NCBI GenBank assembly: GCA_038042195.1
Contig: JBBTET010000060.1
Location: forward strand, 1-64,000
Source: JACRIM01 sp038042195
Lineage (GTDB): Bacteria; Planctomycetota; Phycisphaerae; UBA1845; UTPLA1
Reading direction: 5' to 3'
Length of the DNA stretch: 64,000 nucleotides
Shown: positions 7,577-18,819 of the stretch, piece after piece
Numbering within the stretch: the stretch's first letter is position 1
Layout of the letters: every line of letters starts with the position of its first letter
The notes under the pieces: generated by a model
Seen by the model: the letters and a program-made list of their open reading frames with translations, nothing else
Databases searched by the model: none
Told to the model about the DNA's origin: nothing
Made by a program: the position numbers and the translations under genes

Positions 7577-8539
7577 TCATATCGCACGGGAGGTTGGAGC
7601 GATGGAGCGAATGAAGGCGCGCCGGCGCATGGTCTCGTGAAATCCTTCGGAGCGATACAAGTGCAGCGCCGGTGAGTTTCCCGCGTCGACCGCGAGTGTA
7701 ACTCGTGTGAATCCAGCATGATGCGCGAGGGACAGTCCTGTGCGAAGAAGCCGACGAGCGTGGCCCTTTCCGCGGGCGTCAGGATGCACGCCCATGTACA
7801 CGATTTCCAGAATGGGTCGTAAAGGGTTTTCACAAAGGAGGTTGCAACCGATGGCGCGGCCGTTCTCTCGAAGCAACAACCATTGCGTCGGATCGAAGCG
7901 CCCGGCGGCCTTGTGGCTGGTCATGGTGTCTTCAATGGAACGAAGTTGGGAGAGGCTTGGACAATCCAAACTGCCTACGTACGATGCGGCGATGACCTCC
8001 CGAAACTCGTTTTCCGTATTGACATCGTAGGTGGCCCACGTTAGCCGGGGCGACACTGACGCGATCGGTGACATGGATATCGGCACATCGATGGTCGCAT
8101 TCCATTCGAGATAAAGAAGCTCCGCCAGCTCGTGAAACCCGGCCCTGCGAAGGGCGACGGTGTTTGATTCGTCATTGGGAGCAAGCAGACATTGAATGAG
8201 ATTCACGTCCCGTGTTAACAGTTCTTCGACGACGGTCGCGGCCAATCGACTAATGACGCCGGGCGGGGAGAGGTTGAGACGACCGTCGGGCAGGAAGAGC
8301 ATGGCGGTGCGTCCCGGTGATTCGAGGCAAGTGCAGGCACCGACCGTGCGGCCGTCCTTTTCGGCCTGCCAATGGGTCGCGGGGGTCAGTTGCATATCGC
8401 GGGCGTATTGGAGGAACAGCGTGACGTGGGCTTCGATTTCGGCGGGTGATTGACCATCAGCGGCGAGCGTCGTGCGCAGGATCGCACGCGCGTCGCGCGG
8501 GTCGACCTGGCGAATGGTTACATCGAAGTCAGTCATCAT
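7577..8539 (-). CDS. Tandem GNAT-family acetyltransferase
   Basis: 320 residues. Probably an acetyl-CoA-dependent N-acetyltransferase; the substrate is unknown. The C-terminal half carries the classical GNAT acetyl-CoA loop, YMGVHPDARGKGHARRLL, followed by the motif ending NSPALHLYRSEGFHE. The N-terminal half has a degenerate GNAT-like layout (TVGACTCLESPGRTAMLFL, then a region ending ALRRAGFHELAELLYLEW), so the protein is read as two fused GNAT domains with only the second showing a good cofactor loop. Two consecutive ATG codons (8539 and 8536) could start it. It follows the DUF4159 gene on the same strand with a 28-bp gap, so the two may be co-transcribed. No signal peptide, so it is cytoplasmic. 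Confidence 0.8.
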   Translation of the reverse strand: MMTDFDVTIRQVDPRDARAILRTTLAADGQSPAEIEAHVTLFLQYARDMQLTPATHWQAEKDGRTVGACTCLESPGRTAMLFLPDGRLNLSPPGVISRLAATVVEELLTRDVNLIQCLLAPNDESNTVALRRAGFHELAELLYLEWNATIDVPISMSPIASVSPRLTWATYDVNTENEFREVIAASYVGSLDCPSLSQLRSIEDTMTSHKAAGRFDPTQWLLLRENGRAIGCNLLCENPLRPILEIVYMGVHPDARGKGHARRLLRTGLSLAHHAGFTRVTLAVDAGNSPALHLYRSEGFHETMRRRAFIRSIAPTSRAI

Positions 8540-8567
8540 GGCTCGATGTTATACGCGAACGACGGCA

Positions 8568-10946
8568 TTACTTCCGGCCGCGCGTGCTCAACTCGTTCAT
8601 TCTCCAGAGCAGAATATTCTCAACCAGGCGGCGCGTGGAGTCGGTGCGATAGCCGATGCGTTTCCAAATGTAACATCCATCCATGCCTGCCGTGAGATCG
8701 AACGGGCATTGCAACACGCACCCGCCGCCAGAGCCGGTTTGGATCAGGATCGGCGGCATTGCGCCGGCCTGGCGCAGACCAACGCCGGCCTCGGTCGTGT
8801 CCAATGAATCCAATGCGCGAGCAAGGGGCATGGTTCCCGACATGATGGGGTGATTCGACGCGAGCAGTGTGGCCTCTCCAATCGCCAGCTTGTCGGCGAC
8901 AATCCTCACCGCCTCGACTGAGGCAGGTTGCCCATCGACGGCGTCGAGCAGCAGCATTCCACCGCCACGGATGTAGTCACGCAGTTGAGCGTAGAAAGTG
9001 TCATCGATCTTATTTCCCGCTACGACAGCGAGATGCACTACGTCGGCCTGTTTCCATTCGACGGTGTTTATGAAACGCAGCTCGATTCCCGCGCGTTGGC
9101 GAAAGGCCGCAGCGAATCGTCCCCATGCCGCCGGATGCGCCCGGCTCGCACCCGGCACGTCCAGTCGGGCCACGCGAATCAACCCACGCTGGGGTTGCTG
9201 CCCAATGCTGGTTGAAATGGCCCGCAGCCTTCGCGGCAATTCGTGATAGGCCGGCGCGCAATAGACGCGCAGATTTGCGAAGATGCGAAACATGTCCTCG
9301 AAGGGGCCGCGATCCTGCTGCCATGCGCCGGCGATGTCGACGGGGCATAGGATGACCGGCAGCCGCGCGCCATCTTGAATCGCACGCAGCGGGGCGGCGC
9401 GCTTCCACGGTGTCGTGACGCCGCCAAACTGGCAACGGTAGATTGCATGATCGGTCGGCACGTCCTCGAATCGCCAGCCGTACTCTTTGAAGAGATTCTC
9501 GAATAGCGGCTCGGCGGCGTCGCGGAATTTGCGATTGGCACGATCGGCGTGAAGCAAAACAGTCCCGCCTTCGTTGACGTATTCTCGTATGCGCTGGAGT
9601 GTTTCGTTGGGCAGTTCCAACGCCCGCGATCCCGCGATGTAGAGCATCGGCGCATCCTGCATGTCGCGCAATGTCGCGCTCACCGGGATGCGCTGCCAGC
9701 GGTGCAGCCGCTCAAACGTGCGATTGAAGAATCGCGTCAGGTTGCTAAGATCGCGCTGATAGTAATTCCAGTCGTCGAAGGATGTACCGTGCTCCAGCTT
9801 CTGTATCAGGATCGGTGCCTGCCCATGAACAAGGAATATGATGGCGAAGGCATCGCCCACGACATCCTCCCCCCAGCTGCGTCTGCACACGCCAGGTGCA
9901 TAGGCTCGAAACCAATCCTGCCCGCCAAGGTAGGCCCTGCCGCTCGCCAGACCGAGTCGCTCCAATCCGAAGAGTTCGTAGCTGCTGTTGACAGCGGCAT
10001 CGGGCGGATGGGCTTCGAGATATTTGTCACCGCGTGAGATGGCAGCGTGGATGTTCTTGATTCGCTCGCGCGCCGGTTTGTCTATCGTGATGCCTTCAAA
10101 GACCTTGTACGACTGTTCGGGGCGCGTGTAGTAGCGATCAAGCGCGATGTACAGACTGTTGCAGCCGGCCACGGTCATTGAAGGTGTCGAACGGTCCATG
10201 CCGTTTTGATACGCCCAGCCACCGTCAGGATTTTGAGACTCAAGCCAGTGCCGCCCCATGCGCTGCCAGTGACCGATGCCGACTTCGGCGGCACTAATGG
10301 AGCCGGACCAGAGGCCGAGATTGGCGAACTGCGTGTTGGAGTGGTCGCCGCCGCCGCCGGCATGGGTATAGGAATACCAGCCGCTCTGTTGGCCGGCGCG
10401 TTGGAGCCAGTCGACGTCCTGCTTGAGGAGTTTGCGAAATCGGTTGCGCTGGGTCTGGGCGAGTGGCCGGTCGAGCAGCGTGCTCCAAAGGCTGGCGCGT
10501 AGACCGTGAACATAGGTTCCGCCGCCGTTGCCGGGGCCGTCTTCGAGGATGGCGAGTAGTTGCTCCATTTTCGGGTGCGTGGTCTCGACGCCGGCGGCCG
10601 CCAAGCCGAGCGCCGCCAAGGTTGAACGACCCTGCTCGCATGGCGTTCCCATTTCATCGCGCACGAGGCCCGCCTGTTTCCACGTTGTGATCGTGGATCG
10701 CGTGATAGAAAGCATTTTTCGATCCGTCGTGGTGATCTGTACGGAGTCGCGGTTGGACTTCGTGACTCGGCCGCGGACAGTGACGGTGTTTGGTCCGCGT
10801 TGATAGGTGATTTCGTCTTCGTCGCGCAGGTGGTTGAGCAGGGCGGCGACGCCTTCCTTGATGGCCGCGTTGACGGCGGCATCGTCGACCGCGCGAACGG
10901 TGGGCGCGGACGTGAGCATCGTGAGCGCGAAAGCGATTTGGAACAT
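8568..10946 (-). CDS. Secreted DUF4159 protein with alpha/alpha-toroid N-terminus
   Basis: 792 residues from the ATG at 10946. A GTG at 10979 would add eleven residues, but the signal peptide (hydrophobic stretch to TVRA) begins cleanly at the later start. Residues of about 25-330 contain prenyltransferase/squalene-cyclase-like repeats (for example ESQNPDGGWAYQNGMDR). From about residue 440 a Rossmann-like DUF4159 region follows (APMLYIAGSRALELP, then EYVNEGGTVLLHAD), and a second similar fold carries RDYIRGGGMLLLDAVDG. This architecture is common in planctomycetes, where its role is unknown. No catalytic residues can be named with confidence. The protein is probably exported to the periplasm. 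The downstream GNAT gene is close enough to share a transcript. Confidence 0.8.
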   Translation of the reverse strand: MFQIAFALTMLTSAPTVRAVDDAAVNAAIKEGVAALLNHLRDEDEITYQRGPNTVTVRGRVTKSNRDSVQITTTDRKMLSITRSTITTWKQAGLVRDEMGTPCEQGRSTLAALGLAAAGVETTHPKMEQLLAILEDGPGNGGGTYVHGLRASLWSTLLDRPLAQTQRNRFRKLLKQDVDWLQRAGQQSGWYSYTHAGGGGDHSNTQFANLGLWSGSISAAEVGIGHWQRMGRHWLESQNPDGGWAYQNGMDRSTPSMTVAGCNSLYIALDRYYTRPEQSYKVFEGITIDKPARERIKNIHAAISRGDKYLEAHPPDAAVNSSYELFGLERLGLASGRAYLGGQDWFRAYAPGVCRRSWGEDVVGDAFAIIFLVHGQAPILIQKLEHGTSFDDWNYYQRDLSNLTRFFNRTFERLHRWQRIPVSATLRDMQDAPMLYIAGSRALELPNETLQRIREYVNEGGTVLLHADRANRKFRDAAEPLFENLFKEYGWRFEDVPTDHAIYRCQFGGVTTPWKRAAPLRAIQDGARLPVILCPVDIAGAWQQDRGPFEDMFRIFANLRVYCAPAYHELPRRLRAISTSIGQQPQRGLIRVARLDVPGASRAHPAAWGRFAAAFRQRAGIELRFINTVEWKQADVVHLAVVAGNKIDDTFYAQLRDYIRGGGMLLLDAVDGQPASVEAVRIVADKLAIGEATLLASNHPIMSGTMPLARALDSLDTTEAGVGLRQAGAMPPILIQTGSGGGCVLQCPFDLTAGMDGCYIWKRIGYRTDSTRRLVENILLWRMNELSTRGRK

Positions 10947-11008
10947 GTACCGTTGTGAATGGGTTGACGAGACGGACACGGTTGACTCGCGGAGGGAGAG
11001 GGAATCGA

Positions 11009-12240
11009 TCAGGCTCGCGCTCCCGCTGTGGCCAATTGTGCCAACGCATCGAGGCAGCGGTCTACGTCCTCCAGTGTATTGTACGCCCCAAAGGATAGCC
11101 GCGTGGTGCCGCCGGTTTCGTGCGTGCCGATGGTTTGGTGGGCCAGTGGGGCACAGTGGAGGCCGGATCGGCTGAGGATGCCGAACTCAGCATCGAGCAG
11201 GGCGGACAGTTCGGCGGGGTCAAGTCCGTTCAATCGCAGGCTGAACACCGCAACACGACGAGCTGCGTCGAGCGGCCCGTACACATGAAGCGGCTCGATC
11301 TCTGTCGCTCGTTCGAGGAATCGCGCAGACAGTCGAAGGTCGTGAGCGCGAAGTTCCTCAACGCCCTTGTTCTCGATCCAAGCGAGGGCCGCCCCAAGAC
11401 CGAGAAGTCCGATGGCGTTGTGGCTGCCGGACTCGAAACGATCGGGCATGAAGTCGGGCTGTGTGGCGAGTTCACTGACCGAGCCGGTGCCGCCTTCGAT
11501 GAGCGGTTGCACGAGGTTTTCCAGACCGGGGCGAATGTAGAGCGCGCCGGTGCCGAGCGGCCCCAGGAGTCCCTTGTGGCCCGGCATGGCGAGAAAGTCG
11601 ATGTGCTGCCGGGTGACGTCGATCGGCAGANNNNNNNNNNATTTCGTCTGATCCCCAGGGGACTCGTATGGGGGTGGATCGGCAGGTGGCCGACGGTCTG
11701 CGCGGCGTCGACCAGAAAGAGAATCCCGCGCTGGTGAAGTTCGCCCGAGATTTCATCAATGGGTTGCAGCGTACCGGTCACGTTGCTGCCGTGGCTGATG
11801 CAAACGAGCCGCGTGCGCGGGCGAATGGCGTCGAGCACGTCATCGGCTCGGACGAAACCCGTCTCTGTATCCGCCGGCGCGAAGGTGACCTCGATGCGGC
11901 CCTGATCCTGCATTGCGTTGAGCGGGCGAAGCACGGAGTTGTGATCCATGACGGTTGAGACGACGTGGTCGCCTTGTCGCAGGACGCCTTTGATGGCGAG
12001 GTTCAGGGCCTCGGTGCAATTCAGCGTGAAGACAACGTGCGGGGCTGACTCGCAACCGATGAGCCTTGCCAGCCGCTGTCGGCAATCGGCCACCAGGACG
12101 CCCGTTTCCACGGCCTCCCGATAGGCCCCGCGACCGGCCGACGCGCCCAGCTCGTCGGCGTAGGCCCGCATGGCCTCCAGTACGGCGGGCGGCTTGGGGA
12201 AACTCGTCGCGGCGTTGTCGAGATACAGTCGCTCGGCCAT
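11009..12240 (-). CDS. Cysteine desulfurase family protein, interrupted by a scaffold gap
   Basis: A PLP-dependent class V aminotransferase that would move sulfur from cysteine to acceptor proteins or mobilise it for Fe-S clusters. Start at the ATG at 12240, with GGAG eight bases upstream. The N-terminal part shows LYLDNAATSFPKPP and FLVDAAQTVGHLPI. The C-terminal part shows MPGHKGLLGPLGTGALYI with the PLP lysine, and SGLHCAPLAHQTIGTHE with the probable catalytic Cys, ending in GTTRLSFGAYNT. This resembles the short SufS-like family TIGR01977. The reading frame breaks only at the N run 11631-11640. Both sides of the gap carry the nonamer GATCGGCAG (11621-11629 and 11677-11685). Joining them there removes 56 nt and yields one 391-residue protein reading HLPIDVTRQHIDFLAMPGHK, so the gene is probably intact in the organism. 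Confidence 0.88.
11631..11640. other. Assembly gap (10 N)
   Basis: Ten N mark a scaffold join of nominal length. Bases 11641-11676 do not fit the protein and look like an erroneous contig end. Confidence 0.95.
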
Positions 12241-12326
12241 GTGTGGCATCTCCAAGTGGCATTGTATCCGTCGAGGTCGGAGTCCGCACGATGGCGCAGC
12301 GATGCGATGCGGGTACGATTCCACTC

Positions 12327-12863
12327 ATGGCAAAGGCAATGGTTGATCCGAACGACGGCGTGGTCCGGTGCAAGTGGGCCTCGTCCGATTCGCTTCAGGC
12401 GACGTACCACGACCGCGAGTGGGGCCGGCCGATCCGCACCGACGCGGGGCATTTGGAACGGATGGCGTTGGAGGTGTTTCAATGCGGCCTGTCGTGGCGG
12501 ATCGTGCTCGTGAAGCGCGACGCCTTTCGTGAACGATTCACGGGGTTTGACCCGATCACGGTGGCGCGGTTCGGCACGCGCGAGATTGAGCGGTTGTGTC
12601 AGGATGCGTCAATCATCCGTAACCGCGCAAAGATCGAGGCCATCGTCTCCAACGCGAAGGTGTTCTTATCGCTGGCCGACGAGCATGGGACGTATTTGAA
12701 GTGGTTCAAGGGATTGCCGGCCAAGACGCCAAGAGAGCGGGCGATGCTGTATCCACTGTTCAAGCAGACGTTTAAGTTCATGGGGCCGGAGACGACGAAG
12801 TGTTACCTCATGGGGACTGGCAAGATCGAAGCGGAGCATGAGAAGTCGTGCTTCCGTGCGTGA
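12327..12863 (+). CDS. tag: DNA-3-methyladenine glycosylase I
   Basis: 178 residues. Removes 3-methyladenine from alkylated DNA, the first step of base excision repair. Seen: RCKWASS...YHDREWGRPI near the N-terminus, FQCGLSWRIVLVKRDAFRE (family motif including the base-pocket region) and FKFMGPETTKCYLMGTG. The zinc-binding residues of the Tag family are present as Cys15 and His28 at the N-terminus and His171 and Cys175 (HEKSC) at the C-terminus. The length is close to the usual 185-190. ATG at 12327 is taken; a second ATG at 12339 is possible and still keeps the zinc ligands. The frame stays open upstream but the homologous region begins here. It is divergent from the desulfurase gene, with 86 bp between the starts. 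Confidence 0.92.
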   Translation: MAKAMVDPNDGVVRCKWASSDSLQATYHDREWGRPIRTDAGHLERMALEVFQCGLSWRIVLVKRDAFRERFTGFDPITVARFGTREIERLCQDASIIRNRAKIEAIVSNAKVFLSLADEHGTYLKWFKGLPAKTPRERAMLYPLFKQTFKFMGPETTKCYLMGTGKIEAEHEKSCFRA

Positions 12864-12899
12864 GTAAATGAAGTTTAGGAAACCGCGTTCGAGGTTACT

Positions 12900-12925
12900 T
12901 TCAGGCCACGCCCACTGGGCCTGAA
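12900..12925 (+). terminator. Possible terminator after tag
   Basis: TTCAGGCC (12900-12907) and GGCCTGAA (12918-12925) form an 8-bp stem about 40 bp after the tag stop codon. The sequence that follows is only moderately T-rich, so this is a weak call. Confidence 0.4.
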
Positions 12926-12962
12926 GCTGATTCCTTTCTCAAATCAAGACCATGATCGAGGT

Positions 12963-12990
12963 TTGACACTGCGAGCCAAATCCATACACT
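12963..12990 (+). promoter_or_regulatory. Probable ppdK promoter
   Basis: TTGACA (12963-12968), a 16-bp spacer and TACACT (12985-12990), about 120 bp before the ppdK start. The -35 is a perfect consensus. The -10 is the same TACACT as in the dnaA promoter. Confidence 0.6.
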
Positions 12991-13110
12991 TGCTCGGCTC
13001 GAAACTGTACCGTCGCGGGGGCTGATTTCAGTCCTCGCCCGCAAGATATCTTCACGAACCAACCGACCGGGCATCTCGTACGGAACGCACCGGCTGAGGG
13101 AGCGGCAAAC

Positions 13111-15864
<2,754 letters not shown>

Positions 15865-15888
15865 TCGGTTTGCACTCACTAGTTCCTT

Positions 15889-15920
15889 GACCCACGGAGC
15901 GATCCTCCGTGGGTCTTTTC
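15889..15920 (+). terminator. Intrinsic terminator of ppdK
   Basis: GACCCACGGAG (15889-15899) pairs with CTCCGTGGGTC (15905-15915) across a 5-nt loop and is followed by TTTTC. It lies 25 bp after the ppdK stop codon. Confidence 0.88.
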
Positions 15921-16326
15921 ATGCGCTGACCATCGTGTCGGCGCGGTGTGTCGGGTTTTGACGAAATGCCATGAGGTCTTCGGGTAACGGAAGTGGCGTA
16001 GAGCCGCCTGGGCGCGCGCGGCGGGACAGGGCAATGGAGGCGATCCAGACGATCTTGCCGATGGGGTAGGACAAGCCGAGCATCAGCACGCCGAGTCCGA
16101 GGAGGCGTAGCGTCCACTTGTCGTTTTGGTTCACGTCGTGGCCGGCGGTCTGCTCCGATTTCATCTGTGCGAGGGCCGAGTTCATTTCGTGTACTTCGGC
16201 CCGGACGCCTGCGATGCTGGCGTCGGCATCGCGGCCAGCGCGGGCGCCGGGTTGCACGCAGTTGACGAAGACCGGTGTCGTGAGCAGCACGACACCGGTC
16301 CATCTTTTTGCAATGTTACTATTCAT
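15919..16326 (-). CDS. Small membrane protein, function unknown
   Basis: 135 residues. An N-terminal hydrophobic stretch ends near Cys23 (TTPVFVNC), which could be an imperfect lipobox or a simple signal anchor. A polar, helix-prone segment follows (about 35-70). A strong membrane helix lies at about 73-98 (LLGLGVLMLGLSYPIGKIVW), with a basic RRARPGG sequence after it. No known family was recognised. Its ATG (16324-16326) overlaps the end of the upstream lipoprotein gene by 8 bp, so the two are almost certainly translated from one message and may act together in the envelope. It converges on the ppdK terminator. Confidence 0.6.
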   Translation of the reverse strand: MNSNIAKRWTGVVLLTTPVFVNCVQPGARAGRDADASIAGVRAEVHEMNSALAQMKSEQTAGHDVNQNDKWTLRLLGLGVLMLGLSYPIGKIVWIASIALSRRARPGGSTPLPLPEDLMAFRQNPTHRADTMVSA

Positions 16327-16750
16327 CAGCGTGCCCCGTTTCGAGAGCCGGGGTGTTTCCTTTGTCGTGTGCGTTCCAATCGGTAAGGAGTTTTTCGATC
16401 AGCTTCAATTTCTCCGTTGTCGAAATGGACGCATCTCGCCAAATGGCATCGGCTCGGGCTTGCACGTCAGAGGGAACCTCGCGGTCAAGGCTGCCCATCA
16501 TGGAGGCCTGCACCTGGCCGGAGACGCCCTGGTATTGGGCGATGGCGTAGTACTCCATTCCGCCGGCGACGCGGATGCCGGGATTAATGACCTGGCCGCC
16601 GGCGGCGATCTGTCCGGTGCCGGATTGACCGAGCCGCGCAGCGGTGTCGGCCATGACGCCGCGCATGGCATCCATCATTTGGGCGTGTTGATTGAAGAGA
16701 CTTCCACATCCGACGAGCAGCGGGAGTATGGCGAGCGTCAGGCGATTCAT
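16319..16750 (-). CDS. Putative lipoprotein, function unknown
   Basis: 143 residues from the ATG at 16750, which has GGAGG seven bases upstream. The N-terminus MNRLTLAILPLLVGCGSLF is a good lipoprotein signal with lipobox LVGC, so the mature protein should be lipid-anchored at the Cys. The rest is hydrophilic, with a Gly/Gln-rich middle (QSGTGQIAAGGQVINPGI) and a charged, probably helical C-terminal part. I do not recognise the family. It is the first gene of a two-gene unit with the small membrane protein that overlaps its stop codon. Confidence 0.65.
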   Translation of the reverse strand: MNRLTLAILPLLVGCGSLFNQHAQMMDAMRGVMADTAARLGQSGTGQIAAGGQVINPGIRVAGGMEYYAIAQYQGVSGQVQASMMGSLDREVPSDVQARADAIWRDASISTTEKLKLIEKLLTDWNAHDKGNTPALETGHADE

Positions 16751-16912
16751 GGTTTGGTCCTCCGAGTTGATGGTTGAGTTTCGTCCCACACCTATCAATC
16801 TTGCTCAGCGCTTCAGTCGAGATGTGAATTGTGCGAAGTGATTGTGGAGAAGAGGGTTGCGCGCGAAGGCGAGGGGCCGCTCCCTTGCGCTGCGCGGCTC
16901 GAAGAGAAAAAA

Positions 16913-18793
16913 TCAATGTGACGGCTGGGAGGCCGTCAAGCGATTCTTGGCGTCGTGCAAGAACGATGCGGCTTGTGGTTGATTAAGTCGCTCGGCTTCG
17001 CCGATGGCGCGGTCGTAAAGCTGCGCGGCTTCGGAAGCGCGGCCGGTGTTGGCGCAGAGCTGCGCGAGCAGTTCAAGTGCGGCGGCGTTTCGTGGGTCGA
17101 GTTCAAGCACACGTCGAAGGCGCGGTTCGGCTTCTTTCACATAACCCGCGCTGAGAAAAAGTCTGGCGAGGCCGAGATGTGCGAGGGTCAAGTTGGCATC
17201 GAGTTCAAGGGCGGCGCGATAGGCGCGTGAGGCCTTATCAGAATCCCCGACTCGCTCGAAGCAGACGCCGAGGAAGTAATGGCTATCCGCCCGGGATGGA
17301 GACTGCTCAATGTCGGCGAGGTAATGATCGATTGCGTCATCAAGTTTGTTCTCGCGGGCATACAGTGCCGCGAGGTTGCGTTGGACTCCGGGTTGGGTGG
17401 GACGAATACGCAGCGCGGTCAGGTTCTCCTGAATGGCCTCGTCGAGACGCCCGGCATCGGTGTGGACGTACGCGAGCAGGGCATGGGCCGTGGCGTTGTG
17501 ATTGTCGATTTCAATCGCATGTTTCCAAAGCGTCTCAGAATCCTTCCACACGGCCACCTGCGATTGCGTCCTGACAACCAGGGCCGTCACGACGATCAAA
17601 CAGCTCATCGAGGTCGGCCAAGGAACCACTTCGAAGCGCCGTACGAATGCTGCCGCGATGACGAGTGCGATAGGAAGACAGGCGAGATAGCTGTAACGAT
17701 CGGCGACGAGCTGCGGACCTCGTTGAACGAGTCCGCTTACCGGTGCGAGGATCACGACATAGGCCAGCGCGGCGACGAGCAACCCGGGCACTCGCCGGCG
17801 AAGCAGCAGCAGCAAGCCTGCACTCCCACCACACGCGATCAATGACATGAGTACCCATCGATGGGAGAGGCCGAACTCGCCGGGGAATTCGTAGAAATGC
17901 GAGAGCGACATTGGAACGAGCGTCTTGTATGGGTAAAAGGCCAGCGAGAATGGGATTTGAGCCAGTCGATCCGTGAGTGGGCTTTGCTCCAATGATGAAA
18001 CGGATGAACCGGCAGCGAAGAATGCGTTGGCGGCTCCAACAATCGAGACCGCGAGAAACGGAATCTTCTCCAGCCATATGCCACGACAGGGGGGTGACGC
18101 GAATGCGAATGAAGCCGGAATGCGTCGGAGGGGATAGACGTCAATCAGCACAAGAAGCACGGGAAACACAACAGCGTGTTCTTTTGATAATACGGCCGCG
18201 ATGTAATACAGAAACGCCGGCCAGGGAATGCGGCCGGTCGGCGCAGCGACGTGCTGCAGGTAGGCCAGCGTGGCGAGGCAGAGGAAGATCATGGCGAGGA
18301 TGTCAGTGCGGGCACTGAGCCAGACGACCGATTCCACTCGAAGCGGGTGAATCGCGAAGAGTGTTGCACCCATCGCCGCGCCTAATTCAATGGCGCGGCG
18401 CGGCGAATAAGTAAAATAAATCGCCAAGAGGCGGCGGCCGAGTTGGTGAACGAGCAAGACCGCAATCACATGCAAGAGAATCTGTGTGAGATGGAATCGC
18501 TGGGGGTCCAGCCCGGAGAGCGCGTGATCCATCGCGAAAGAGAGCCAGTTCAGCGGTTGATAATGGCCGAGGTGGTACGTCGTGAAAAACCATCGGAAAT
18601 GCCCCCACGAAAGCCCGCGATAGGAGACGTTGTTGATGAAGTTGGTCGGATCGTCCCAGTTGACGAAGCCGTAATGCCGGGCGGGTGCAAATGCGAACAG
18701 GGTGATGGCGATCAGTGCCGCGCGAATCCACATGACGTCGTATCCCTGCCGAGTATCGGTCGCGGCATGAGGGACGGTGTGGAGCGAGTTCAT
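16913..18793 (-). CDS. TMTC-like polytopic membrane protein with TPR tail
   Basis: 626 residues from the ATG at 18793; an upstream start at 18853 would overlap the preceding gene. The first 400 residues hold about ten membrane helices. The first extracytoplasmic loop carries an acidic pair (FVNWDDPTNF), and the conserved stretches AIHPLRVESVVWLSARTDIL and LSKEHAVVFPVLLVLIDVYP follow. About 430-620 is a series of at least five TPR units. This is the layout of TMTC proteins, which in eukaryotes are GT-C-type O-mannosyltransferases; bacterial relatives are mostly uncharacterised. By analogy it could transfer a lipid-linked sugar to exported proteins, but this is inference. It follows a long TPR-protein gene on the same strand with 26 bp between them, so the two are likely an operon. 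Confidence 0.8.
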   Translation of the reverse strand: MNSLHTVPHAATDTRQGYDVMWIRAALIAITLFAFAPARHYGFVNWDDPTNFINNVSYRGLSWGHFRWFFTTYHLGHYQPLNWLSFAMDHALSGLDPQRFHLTQILLHVIAVLLVHQLGRRLLAIYFTYSPRRAIELGAAMGATLFAIHPLRVESVVWLSARTDILAMIFLCLATLAYLQHVAAPTGRIPWPAFLYYIAAVLSKEHAVVFPVLLVLIDVYPLRRIPASFAFASPPCRGIWLEKIPFLAVSIVGAANAFFAAGSSVSSLEQSPLTDRLAQIPFSLAFYPYKTLVPMSLSHFYEFPGEFGLSHRWVLMSLIACGGSAGLLLLLRRRVPGLLVAALAYVVILAPVSGLVQRGPQLVADRYSYLACLPIALVIAAAFVRRFEVVPWPTSMSCLIVVTALVVRTQSQVAVWKDSETLWKHAIEIDNHNATAHALLAYVHTDAGRLDEAIQENLTALRIRPTQPGVQRNLAALYARENKLDDAIDHYLADIEQSPSRADSHYFLGVCFERVGDSDKASRAYRAALELDANLTLAHLGLARLFLSAGYVKEAEPRLRRVLELDPRNAAALELLAQLCANTGRASEAAQLYDRAIGEAERLNQPQAASFLHDAKNRLTASQPSH

Positions 18794-18819
18794 GGGTTGG
18801 TCGGAAGCGGTGCGGAGGA

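Noticed and set aside
11009..12240. Cysteine desulfurase as a frameshifted pseudogene
   Set aside because: The frame shift is produced by the scaffold gap. Joining the two nonamer copies restores a normal protein.
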